From contig NZ_JACTOJ010000027.1 of NCBI RefSeq assembly GCF_032335695.1, positions 1-60,636 of the forward strand: a DNA stretch of 60,636 bases. Direction: 5' to 3'. The DNA is from JACTOJ01 sp032335695 (lineage in GTDB: Bacteria; Bacillota; Clostridia; Clostridiales; Clostridiaceae). The stretch's first letter is position 1; each line of letters starts with the position of its first letter. Shown here piece after piece: positions 17,149 through 25,167 of the stretch. The notes under the pieces were generated by a model. It worked only from the letters and a program-made list of their open reading frames with translations. It did no database searches and was not told the origin of the DNA. A program made the position numbers and the translations under genes.

Positions 17149-20010
17149 CTATATAACTTGCTTCAGAAAAACATCGGTAGGATTTTTTACTATTTTATAT
17201 TCCATGTTGTAAAGTTTGAAATCTCCATCTTTATTAACATATTTTAGATATTCAATATTTTCTTTTTGCTCTTCAAAAATTCTTAAAAATTCCGACCTGT
17301 GTGCAGCAAATAATACAGTTAATAAAAATCTACCAATGCCAAATATTTCATATTTTTTATCTTCTTGAACCTCTAATCCCTTTTCCTTTTTCTTCTCGTT
17401 CCTAGCTTTTATTATATCTTTACATTCAATGTCATATTTTTTTATAATGCTTTTTATATCCTCGGATTTTACTTTTAATTTACTTATTTTGCTTATACAT
17501 TCTGCTTTTTTATCTACTGCGTCTAAATATTTTTGACTATTTATCTTTTTAATTTCTTCTTCCGTTGCCCCATCTGTTATTTTTTTTGTCCATATTGCCT
17601 TAACTTCATTTTTATATTCCTCAACAATTTTAATTATATTATTAACCCTATCTTTATCACACAAACTTGTTAATATCTTTACTTCATTTTGGAACATTTC
17701 TGAAAATGTGATTTTATCTTTTTCTTGAATCCTTTTAGCATTTATATTTTTAAATTCTACATCTATAATATCTTCCAAGTAACACATTGTACTATTATAC
17801 TTTTTAAAAGCTACTTTTTTATTAGCTTCTTCAAGTAAGTTTTTCTTTTTTGAATTACCAGTGTATTTCATGAAATTAGGCTTTGTTGTTTTAGTATAAT
17901 ACCCTTCCAACCCATTAGCTTTTACAAAATATTTATAATCTTGCTTATCCTCTTGTAATGCTAACATTTCCATATATAATTCTGTTTTCTTTTTACTAGC
18001 AATTCTATTATTTGCATTACATACAGTAACAACCTTATACTTTAATCTTAATATATCTAATTCTTTTGCATTGTCTACTGTAAACTCTTTTTTAGCTTTA
18101 TCTATTTCAATACAACTCATAACATCCAACTGGCAAATATTTGCATATAGCTCTTCATCAAACTCATTACTTTTGTTGAATTTGTCCCAAAATTGAGTGT
18201 TTAAAATTTGGGATAAATTTATTATCTCTCCTATCTTATTTACAGAGGTATTTATATCTAAATCCGTTTTATCCATTGAAGTATTATATCTATTTGGTTT
18301 TTTAGCTTCAACCTGAGATGTAGGAACTAAAAACTTATCATAATTCATTTTAATTTTATCTATTAGCTGTTTATTATCTGTCATGAGCATTTGGTCACTA
18401 TCGAAATCGGCACTTGATAATCTTTCCAATGTATTTTCCTGCAAGGAATTTACACAAACAATTTGATTACTAAGATTAAAATATTTATCTATGGCTTTAC
18501 ATTCTACATTTTTACCTACAAATAAGTTACCCATAGTCACATGAGGTGAACGACAACCTAATAGCTCTACTCCATAGTTAAAATTCTTACAGTGTATTTC
18601 ACCCTTACTCAAAACACTATTCCCATTAAAGTAAAAAGGATTGTTTTTATCTTTTACAGTAGCTTTTAGCATTTCTAATCCATTGCCAAATAATACACTA
18701 TAATTTCCCTCTATTAAAATATGACCTTTTCTTATATTTTTAATAAAACTATCCCTTACATCTCCTCTAAAATCTAAATACATTTGTGTCTTAGTAAATT
18801 TATCATTTAAATTCATCATAGTGAGCATGAAGTCATTAGTGCTATTTATACTAGCATCATCTATATCTTCATTATCACTTACTTTCATTTTAAGGTGATT
18901 TCTCATTACCCTCGGGTCATTAAGCAGTTTATAAAGATAATCCATAGATGGCTGAAGAAATTCTAAAGTTTCATTCCTATTAAATCTAACTGTATTTAAT
19001 AATTGGTAATGTGTTTGTACATATTTTCCCATAAGATGATGAGTTGGTTTATCATATTTTACAACACCCCAAGTATCTTCAATTTGCATAAGCCAATTTT
19101 GGATTTTGCCAAATTTACTATACTTAATACAACTTTTAGTACAAATTAATTTTATATCCTCTATATTTTTTGCAAAGGTAAATCCATTTAATTGGCTTAC
19201 ATCTGTTATTCCCGCGGAAGTGAAAAACTGCTGAATATTAGTGTTGAAGCAAGCACCTTTAAAAAATCTATTTCTTAAAAGCAACATTCCTTTATTTACA
19301 TACTTATCTCCAAATACACTTCTGTCCATTAATGCTTGTCCATCCCATATATTATTTTCTATCTTTATTTTAGATTTTTGAGTATGTAATCTATCTGTGC
19401 CATTATTATTTACAACTGTAGTTGCCATAACAGTATCTTCAAATTTGCTTATGTATTCATCAATTATCAATATATTTTCTTTTTTAATGCCTGTAATAGT
19501 ATCTATAATACTGCTAGTTGTAAGTGCTATATAAGCTTCTATAGCTGCTAAATCAATCTCTACACCTTCATCATGGCAAATATCCATATAGCTCCAATCC
19601 ATCATTTTTTTATATAAATCTTCTCTTATAAACAAACATTTACCAACTCTACTGCTACCACTACTACGTTTAAATCTAACATAATGAATCTTTTTACTAG
19701 CTATAGTAATATCAAATCCATTCTCATACAACTCTTCTCTTAGTTGTTTGGTAGATTTTGTAATAGTTTTATTGTCTACATCTTTAACACTATACTTAAA
19801 AGTTACACTAATCACAGCATTGGTATATTGTTTATTATCGACCATAAAAAATTCATTTTTGCGTGGAGATATTTCATTAATTTTTATAGCTTCCAAAGAA
19901 TAATCCAATGATGCTTTATACCTTTTATAATTATCATTTTTAATTTCTACACCGTTATATATATCCTTAGCTTCTAATTGTAAAATATTTGTATTTATAT
20001 TATTAATCAT
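17149..20010 (-). CDS. YonO/RdRP-like single-chain RNA polymerase
   Basis: The 953-residue protein carries SADFDSDQML (catalytic Asp triad D535, D537, D539), the D-x-D-x-D loop of double-psi beta-barrel RNA polymerases, preceded by GCRSPHVTMGNL (486-496). Upstream lie SSGSSRVGK (116-124), WDGQALMD (222-229) and LLLRNRFFKGACF (243-255), in the order seen in YonO of phage SPbeta and crAss-phage virion polymerase, which are relatives of eukaryotic RNA-dependent RNA polymerases. The usual Gly of DFDGD is Ser here. The C-terminal ~350 residues are charged and probably helical. It should transcribe a subset of phage genes independently of host polymerase, as YonO does. It sits 25 bases behind the winged-helix gene, in one operon. 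Assignment is by motif; the template type is inferred. Confidence 0.75.
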   Translation of the reverse strand: MINNINTNILQLEAKDIYNGVEIKNDNYKRYKASLDYSLEAIKINEISPRKNEFFMVDNKQYTNAVISVTFKYSVKDVDNKTITKSTKQLREELYENGFDITIASKKIHYVRFKRSSGSSRVGKCLFIREDLYKKMMDWSYMDICHDEGVEIDLAAIEAYIALTTSSIIDTITGIKKENILIIDEYISKFEDTVMATTVVNNNGTDRLHTQKSKIKIENNIWDGQALMDRSVFGDKYVNKGMLLLRNRFFKGACFNTNIQQFFTSAGITDVSQLNGFTFAKNIEDIKLICTKSCIKYSKFGKIQNWLMQIEDTWGVVKYDKPTHHLMGKYVQTHYQLLNTVRFNRNETLEFLQPSMDYLYKLLNDPRVMRNHLKMKVSDNEDIDDASINSTNDFMLTMMNLNDKFTKTQMYLDFRGDVRDSFIKNIRKGHILIEGNYSVLFGNGLEMLKATVKDKNNPFYFNGNSVLSKGEIHCKNFNYGVELLGCRSPHVTMGNLFVGKNVECKAIDKYFNLSNQIVCVNSLQENTLERLSSADFDSDQMLMTDNKQLIDKIKMNYDKFLVPTSQVEAKKPNRYNTSMDKTDLDINTSVNKIGEIINLSQILNTQFWDKFNKSNEFDEELYANICQLDVMSCIEIDKAKKEFTVDNAKELDILRLKYKVVTVCNANNRIASKKKTELYMEMLALQEDKQDYKYFVKANGLEGYYTKTTKPNFMKYTGNSKKKNLLEEANKKVAFKKYNSTMCYLEDIIDVEFKNINAKRIQEKDKITFSEMFQNEVKILTSLCDKDRVNNIIKIVEEYKNEVKAIWTKKITDGATEEEIKKINSQKYLDAVDKKAECISKISKLKVKSEDIKSIIKKYDIECKDIIKARNEKKKEKGLEVQEDKKYEIFGIGRFLLTVLFAAHRSEFLRIFEEQKENIEYLKYVNKDGDFKLYNMEYKIVKNPTDVFLKQVI

Positions 20011-20035
20011 AAATCCTATTCCCCCTTAATTTTAA

Positions 20036-21139
20036 TTAATAAGATAGACCATCATCATAATCATCCAAATCACGAAGCACTTCATCCATATAGGCATTAT
20101 CACTATAAATATTGTTTTTAGGTCTGATTTTACCTATATGTTTAGTTAAACAAGAATTTTTGCTACTATTATCTTTATTAGGATTACTTCCCCAAAATCC
20201 ATTATCTTGTTTTTTAGTTACTACCTTAACAACATTGTCTGATTTATATTTAAGCTTTTCTTTTTCTGCTTTAAGTTGTTCTATTTCCTCTTTAGCTTTT
20301 GCAAGTTCTACTAATAAATTAGCTTGCTCTAATTCCTCAATTTTCTTTTTAGTATTATTAATTTTTTTACTTGCACTACGCCTTGCATTACTTTTAACCT
20401 TATCTGTATGTACCAGCTTATTCCATTCAATTTCTTGCTTTAAACACGCTTCAAATCTATTTTTATTATCAATAATTTTTCCTTCTGAATCCTCATATTC
20501 CTTAGCAGCTACATATGTTTTTGTATAATGCTTTTCAGGTGTTAGATAGCTGTTGTTGTAATATATAAGTCCTACATCTTGTAAAATTCCTAAATATCTG
20601 CTTACTGTACTGCTATTATACCCACAAGCAGCAGAAGAAGATTGTGTTATGTACCCATAACGAGCATCGCAATTAAAAACCCTGCAACAAGCAATATAAA
20701 ATCTACATATATTAAGCTTATCTATATTTTTATATTTTTTATCTTTTAAAGCTAAAAATAAGTTATCTAAATCCTTGTCCATAATTTTAAAATACTCTGT
20801 GTCAGGCAAATTAAAGCCAACATAAAATAGAGTATTAAATCCTAAATTACTTATGTTTTCTATTGGTTTAAACTGCATATCAGCAACTAATATAAGTTCA
20901 TTTTCAATTAATTCATTAATTCCCTCTATAATTTTTTCATTGATTCTGCGATTATTTGCAGAATATAGATAATTTGCTAATATATTTATACTATTAATAC
21001 TAAATCCTTTTGCAGATATATAATTGCGTTGTAGTAAACTATATATAGCTATAGCTGCATTGGAAAAAAATTCATTTAAATATAAATTATTATCTAAAAT
21101 ACTAAAAGACTTATTTAAATTCATTTCAATTTTTAACAT
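20036..21139 (-). CDS. Winged-helix DNA-binding protein with coiled-coil tail (replication- or transcription-initiator type)
   Basis: I place the start at ATG 21139 (MLKIEMNLNKSFSI, 367 residues), 8 bases after GGAGGG. The N-terminal ~100 residues (NAAIAIYSLLQRNYISAKGFSINSINILANYL) and residues ~160-200 (YGYITQSSSAACGYNSSTVSRYLGILQ, in pieces) look like two winged-helix folds, as in phage replication initiators. Next come a basic segment, a long coiled coil (KKKIEELEQANLLVELAKAKEE region) and an acidic tail (RDLDDYDDGLSY). Five palindromes lie just upstream of its start, so it may bind its own leader. It is co-transcribed with the RNA polymerase gene and could be that enzyme's specificity partner or an origin-binding protein. 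Confidence 0.65.
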   Translation of the reverse strand: MLKIEMNLNKSFSILDNNLYLNEFFSNAAIAIYSLLQRNYISAKGFSINSINILANYLYSANNRRINEKIIEGINELIENELILVADMQFKPIENISNLGFNTLFYVGFNLPDTEYFKIMDKDLDNLFLALKDKKYKNIDKLNICRFYIACCRVFNCDARYGYITQSSSAACGYNSSTVSRYLGILQDVGLIYYNNSYLTPEKHYTKTYVAAKEYEDSEGKIIDNKNRFEACLKQEIEWNKLVHTDKVKSNARRSASKKINNTKKKIEELEQANLLVELAKAKEEIEQLKAEKEKLKYKSDNVVKVVTKKQDNGFWGSNPNKDNSSKNSCLTKHIGKIRPKNNIYSDNAYMDEVLRDLDDYDDGLSY

Positions 21140-21167
21140 GTTACATCCCTCCAAAAAATTTTTAAAC

Positions 21168-21408
21168 ATGTTACCACAAATTTATTTGTGTAACATAAAA
21201 TTCACTTTATTATATCTTTCCTCTTTATTACTGTTTCCTATTTATTCACTGCGATGTTGCACGTATATTGTGTAACATAAATTTTGCAGTGCACGAAATA
21301 CGTGTAACTTTACAAGTTCAGCTATTAATGTTACACGTATATTGTGTACTGGTATCAATATTATTTTTTGATTAATTAAATTCCAGTACACGTTTTTCGT
21401 GCAACATT
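21168..21408. repeat. Five ~25-bp inverted-repeat operators/iterons upstream of the wHTH gene
   Basis: Copies lie at 21168-21196, 21254-21278, 21288-21309, 21328-21352 and 21383-21408. Consensus half-sites are ATGTTRCACG and TGTGTAACAT around a 5-base AT-rich centre. The best single copy is 21254-21278; the last is built on AGTACACG and CGTGCAAC. They fill the otherwise gene-free leader between the DUF3102 gene and the wHTH-polymerase operon. They could be autoregulatory operators or an initiator-binding origin. Copies 2, 4 and 5 are separated by 74 and 55 bp, so the phasing is not regular. Confidence 0.82.
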
Positions 21409-21466
21409 AACACCTATCTATATTTGCTTATGGAATCTATTATAAAATGCAAGAGCTTCTCAAAAT

Positions 21467-23098
21467 TTATCCGCTTATTTTATCTTTTATTGCATTTAGT
21501 AATTTCATTTTTGTTTCTGCTTCTTCTTGCTGTTTTTTGGGCTTTGCAGTAAATTTATCTGGGTGGTACTCCTGTGCTCCTAATATATATAATTTTTTAG
21601 CTAATTTTTCATTGCTTAGAATTTCTTTTAACAGTTTCTTTTCTTCAACTGTAAAAATATCCAAATCAGCTTCTCTTTGCTTTTTATCTCCCAGCAAATC
21701 TTCCCAAAAATTATTATTATTAAAATTATATTCTTTATATTTATCTGCTATTTTTTTAGCTAACTGCTCTAATTCCGCATGGAATTCTTTTATATGTACC
21801 AATTCTGTGTCAGAATTTTTAACTAGCTCCCTATAATATGTTTTTGTACTTACAACATTATAAAAATCTACATTATACAGATTCATACCTATTTCAAAAA
21901 CATACTTAGATACTTGCTTGAACCCTTTAAAAACTTGCATAAAATCCCTTTGATTAGCATATTCTCTAAGCAAATATGTTTCATCATTTTTTACGAATTT
22001 TGCTTTTGCATCTTTTACAGCTTTATTGTAAGCTTCTTCTAATTCTTTCTCTTTTTCAATATTTTTTGCATTAATAAACTTGTCTACTAATTCCATATAT
22101 TTTTTATTTATTTTATAAAACTTAAATAGTTTTTCTATTTTACTTCTATAATTTTTATCAGCACAATAATGTGCAAATAATTCTTTATCTTTATAGATGC
22201 AGATATATTCTGTATCTTCAATAAAACCTCTAGCAATAGTATATTTATCCTTAGTAAATACAAAATCTTTATTTTCATTAAAGAGCCTTTGTCTCTTTTT
22301 TTCATCTTTTTCCCAAGCAAATTCAACATTGTTTTTCCATGATAAATCCTTTGTTTCCAAGATATTATAGTAGCAGCAGTTATCATCATAATGCATATAA
22401 CTATTACTTATATCCAATCCATCTAAAAATTTTCTATAATTATTTTCATTTTTTAAAAATGGTATATTTAAATTATTATCTTCTATAATTTTTTTCAACT
22501 CAGAATGTGTAATCTCTCTTGCTAAATATCTACTTAATAGCATACTTTCATATTTATCGAACTCTAAGGTGCTATTTATATCATTGTAAAATTCACCAGT
22601 TTTCAAGATAATTTCATTTGTAATTTGTATTGTTTTAACCCATTTATCATCTTCATAGTTCCCTACCGTATTATCTTCAATTAATTCCTTAATATTAGTG
22701 TTTTTATTCTCTTTAACTGGTATGTTTTTAGCTTTTTTCATAATAAGTTGTAATTCCCTCGTTGACATATTCTCTATATCATTATTGTTTAAAAATTCTT
22801 CTCTATCCTTGGGTTTTATAGAAGATAGTATATATAATTTTTCTATTCCTAAATCGGAAGGCGTCTTCCCTTTTATTTCTTCAATCTCATCAAATTCGTT
22901 GGCGACTTTCATAAACTTTCTAGCGGTTCTATCTGTAAATTCTACTTTTTCTTCAAGCCATTTCCCCCATTCGCCATGTGGTAGACTCTCCTTAACCATT
23001 ATTAACCTTCTACCTATCCCTAATATGTTCTTTGCGGTTTGTTGTTTTAACTCGATTATTTGTTTTGTAAGTAAATTGATTTGTGTTTGTAAGTCCAT
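21467..23098 (-). CDS. DUF3102 protein with C-terminal J-domain-like motif
   Basis: Residues ~1-115 match DUF3102 (TAKNILGIGRRLIMVKESLPHGEWGKWL, EFTDRTARKFMKVANEF, LGIEKLYILSSI, MSTRELQ, shown in pieces). The long middle is charged and unrecognised. The last ~55 residues read KLAKKLYILGAQEYHPDKF, then EEAETKMKLLNAIKDKI, which is helix II, the HPD tripeptide (512-514) and helix III of a J domain. J domains stimulate DnaK-type ATPases, so the protein may recruit host DnaK to a phage complex; this is inference. DUF3102 proteins are frequent on clostridial phages and plasmids. The gene follows the ART-like gene by 4 bases. Confidence 0.7.
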   Translation of the reverse strand: MDLQTQINLLTKQIIELKQQTAKNILGIGRRLIMVKESLPHGEWGKWLEEKVEFTDRTARKFMKVANEFDEIEEIKGKTPSDLGIEKLYILSSIKPKDREEFLNNNDIENMSTRELQLIMKKAKNIPVKENKNTNIKELIEDNTVGNYEDDKWVKTIQITNEIILKTGEFYNDINSTLEFDKYESMLLSRYLAREITHSELKKIIEDNNLNIPFLKNENNYRKFLDGLDISNSYMHYDDNCCYYNILETKDLSWKNNVEFAWEKDEKKRQRLFNENKDFVFTKDKYTIARGFIEDTEYICIYKDKELFAHYCADKNYRSKIEKLFKFYKINKKYMELVDKFINAKNIEKEKELEEAYNKAVKDAKAKFVKNDETYLLREYANQRDFMQVFKGFKQVSKYVFEIGMNLYNVDFYNVVSTKTYYRELVKNSDTELVHIKEFHAELEQLAKKIADKYKEYNFNNNNFWEDLLGDKKQREADLDIFTVEEKKLLKEILSNEKLAKKLYILGAQEYHPDKFTAKPKKQQEEAETKMKLLNAIKDKISG

Positions 23099-23102
23099 TA
23101 TT

Positions 23103-23678
23103 TTATTTTTCCTCCTCTAAATTAATAATTTCATCTATAATAACGTTAAAGCATACAACTTCATTTTCATTTCTGTCAGTTAGATAAGCTAATATATCAT
23201 CTTTTTTTACTTTTCCTATTAATATTTGCATATTGTTTAATCTTCCCCTTGACCTAACTCTTGCTCCATTTGCAAACCTCATAGCTATATTCTTATCAGT
23301 TGTCCAACTATAAACATTTTTATTTTTTGCATCATCAACATAAAATCGTGAATATTCATTCTCTCCCCTATATACTGTTGCATACCCTTCACTATCAAAA
23401 TTTAGTTCTTTAAAAATCAAATTTAATTTAGCAGCCCTTATCCAAACCTTAATATTTTTATTTCTAAAATATTGATGTCCTGCATCTATATCATTCCACC
23501 ACCTTAGGAATAAATAATATTTTAATTCCTTTTCTACATATAAGGAACTTTTTAACAAATCCCACATAATTTCTCCTCTAGCAAAAGAATTTACGTCTAG
23601 TAATATTGTGTTGAATTTATCAATTTCATTTTTATATTTTTCCTGCATTTCTTTCTTGTAATTTTGTAGTTCCACCAT
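23103..23678 (-). CDS. ADP-ribosyltransferase-fold phage protein
   Basis: The C-terminal 95 residues show the R-S-E arrangement of ADP-ribosyltransferases: TVYRGENEYSR (Arg104), NVYSWTTDKNIAMRFANG (Ser124, with the usual A-x-x-F-A helix) and RNENEVVCF (Glu171/Glu173, ExE-like), with IGKVKKDDILAYL between. The N-terminal ~95 residues are helical and family-specific. If active, it would transfer ADP-ribose from NAD to a host or phage target, as T4 Alt/Mod proteins do early in infection. It heads an early operon with the DUF3102 gene and has a strong AGGAGGAAAAATATT start. The fold call is by motif only; activity and target are unknown. Confidence 0.6.
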   Translation of the reverse strand: MVELQNYKKEMQEKYKNEIDKFNTILLDVNSFARGEIMWDLLKSSLYVEKELKYYLFLRWWNDIDAGHQYFRNKNIKVWIRAAKLNLIFKELNFDSEGYATVYRGENEYSRFYVDDAKNKNVYSWTTDKNIAMRFANGARVRSRGRLNNMQILIGKVKKDDILAYLTDRNENEVVCFNVIIDEIINLEEEK

Positions 23679-24155
23679 AATATTTTTCCTCCTAAATTTT
23701 GTAATTAATTTTTTATTTATACGATAAACTCAAAAAACTTTTAAAATCATGTTGACTTAGTAATGGTAGTGTTGTACACTATAGTTAATCAAAAATACTA
23801 ACGATAATATGTTATTATCATTCCTATTCCTTTTCACTACCTTAAGGAAGTACCGTGTATAAAACGCATGGTTACTGGTAATAATAAAGATAAGTAAGAG
23901 ACGACAGTAAAAAAGTGTACGAAAAATTATAGGTATTTAAAAGTGCTAATTTTAAACACCTTGAATAGATAGTAGTAAATCTAAAAAAGAGTATAAGAAA
24001 TAAAAGTAAGTTAATTGCAAAAATTAAATAGTAGTAGTTTTAAAAAAGTGTGCAGAAAATAAAAGTCTGGATGCTTATTTTGGGTTTTGAATATGGTTCA
24101 CTCCTCATATTATCACCCTTTTTCTGTGTTGTCAAATTTTTTTGAGCAATTTTTA
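23679..24155. other. Gene-free early regulatory region with a palindrome and three related repeats
   Basis: No ORF of note. A perfect dyad TAGTGTTGTACACTA lies at 23767-23781, inside a plus-strand promoter-like pair (TTGACT 23752, TACACT 23775, spacing 17). Three related purine-rich segments containing TAAAAAAGTGTRYAGAAAA-type text lie near 23899-23934, 23971-24007 and 24030-24066. The region precedes the ART-DUF3102 operon on the minus strand and likely holds its promoter and operator. Confidence 0.5.
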
Positions 24156-24452
24156 TTAATTTTTTTGTAAATGTTCATTTTGAACCTTTAGAATCCATAA
24201 TTCTCTAGTAGTCATTTCATCTACAGTCTTAGATTGTCCGTTGACATTATGCGTTTCTAAGATAAATTCTTCTCGTTGGTCTGAAGGTAATTCTAAAATA
24301 TTATATACTTTACTAATAGATAAATTACGAAGCGTTTCGGAATTTGGAAAAGATTCAGCAACTCTTATAAAATTCCTTGCAGTATCTTGACTAAACTCCA
24401 CCTTATCTTCAAGCCACTTTCCCCATTTTTAATTTGCATAATCAAAGCTCTT
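24156..24452 (-). pseudogene. Remnant of a second DUF3102 gene
   Basis: The minus-strand text KWGKWLEDKVEFSQDTARNF ... VYNILELPSDQREEFI ... EMTTRELWILK is parallel to residues ~40-125 of the intact DUF3102 protein at 21467-23098. The N-terminal ~35 residues are missing, a TAA (24431) interrupts the conserved KSFDYAN-x-KWGKWL run, and the frame ends after 81 further codons. The break coincides with the stop of the neighbouring 99-residue gene, suggesting a recombination joint. An 81-residue product from GTG 24401 is formally possible but lacks a ribosome site. Confidence 0.72.
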
Positions 24453-24453
24453 A

Positions 24454-24753
24454 TTAATTATTTATAACAAATTTACAATTAGTAGTCTGTATATGTATAT
24501 CCAAGCTTTCATCAAAATTAAAGTCTTCTATGGACACAATTTCGTCCAATTTTATTCTAAGTGGTGGCTCAACTTCATTTTCGGAAGTACCTAAAGCTAT
24601 GTAGCCATTAGCAAAGCTAATTTCTGCGTTTTCTATGTATTTATCTAACATTACCTCGTCTGCTCCAACGTAGATGTAGATTGCCAAATCCTTTCCATCT
24701 AAATTTTGCAGAGCCTCCTGAAGTCCTTTTTTAATTGTGATTTCTTTTATCAT
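24454..24753 (-). CDS. Small phage protein under the divergent lysogeny promoter, function unknown
   Basis: This 99-residue acidic protein (TIKKGLQEALQNLDGKDLAIYIYVGADEVML ... LDEIVSIEDFNFD, in pieces) has mixed alpha/beta character and no family that I recognise. It starts at ATG 24753 after a good site (TATAGGAGGAATT). It is the first gene leftward from the switch, so it could be an early regulator or anti-repressor-like protein; that is positional inference only. Confidence 0.62.
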   Translation of the reverse strand: MIKEITIKKGLQEALQNLDGKDLAIYIYVGADEVMLDKYIENAEISFANGYIALGTSENEVEPPLRIKLDEIVSIEDFNFDESLDIHIQTTNCKFVINN

Positions 24754-24811
24754 TTTTAATTCCTCCTATAAATTTTATTTGTTTTTGCTTTAACTCGCTG
24801 TCCATGTTTTA

Positions 24812-24840
24812 AGTATACTATGCATACAGCTATCTGTCTA
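24812..24840 (-). promoter_or_regulatory. Leftward early promoter with operator in the spacer
   Basis: On the minus strand TAGACA (24840-24835), a 17-base spacer and TATACT (24817-24812) match the sigma-A consensus. The spacer holds CTGTATGCATAG, related to the CTGTATACAG dyad in the divergent promoter, so both promoters can be bound by the same repressor. Confidence 0.75.
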
Positions 24841-24876
24841 CATATACTTTGTAAACATTATGTGAACAAATATTTT

Positions 24877-24905
24877 TTGACAACTATCTGTATACAGTAT
24901 ATATT
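24877..24905 (+). promoter_or_regulatory. Repressor promoter with CTGTATACAG operator
   Basis: TTGACA (24877-24882), 17 bases, then TATATT (24900-24905). A perfect 10-bp palindrome, CTGTATACAG, occupies 24888-24897 between the boxes, which predicts negative autoregulation of the Xre gene that follows. Confidence 0.82.
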
Positions 24906-24924
24906 TATTATAGGAGGTGAAATT

Positions 24925-25143
24925 TTGATAAGGGTTAATATTGATAAAATATTAGAGCAAAAAAATAAAACAGCTTTTTGGTTAAGTAAGGAAACAAAAA
25001 TAGGATATAACAATCTTAAAAAATTAGTAGATAATAATACAAATGCTATTAAATTTGAGAACCTTGAAACAATATGTGATGTACTAGAAGTAAATTTAAG
25101 CGATGTGTTAGAAATCATAAAAGAAGATGAAAAAGGTAGTTGA
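24925..25143 (+). CDS. Xre/Cro-type repressor, lysogeny switch
   Basis: This is the only rightward gene of the prophage. The start is TTG 24925 (72 residues), 7 bases after TAGGAGG; the longer frame from 24820 includes the promoter and cannot be coding. The sequence NIDKILEQKNKTAFWLSKETKIGYNNLKKLVDNN ... FENLETICDVLEVNLSDVLE, given in pieces, is a short YozG-like HTH_3/Cro-type domain that makes up almost the whole protein. It lacks a cleavable C-terminal domain, so induction would not be by LexA-style self-cleavage. A strong terminator follows directly. Confidence 0.85.
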   Translation: MIRVNIDKILEQKNKTAFWLSKETKIGYNNLKKLVDNNTNAIKFENLETICDVLEVNLSDVLEIIKEDEKGS

Positions 25144-25166
25144 GGATTAGCTCAACTACCTTTTTG
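25131..25166 (+). terminator. Terminator of the repressor gene
   Basis: AAAAGGTAGTTGAG (25131-25144) and CTCAACTACCTTTT (25151-25164) form a 14-bp stem with a 6-base loop and a T-run. It includes the last repressor codons. The A-run on the other side lets it work in both directions. Confidence 0.9.
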
Positions 25167-25167
25167 A

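Noticed and set aside
22135..22389. 84-codon minus-strand frame inside the DUF3102 gene
   Set aside because: It is another frame of a well-supported longer gene and has no ribosome site or family match.
24820..24924. Longer N-terminus for the Xre repressor
   Set aside because: These codons contain the -35 box, the operator and most of the -10 box of the gene's own promoter; the TTG at 24925 has a perfect ribosome site.
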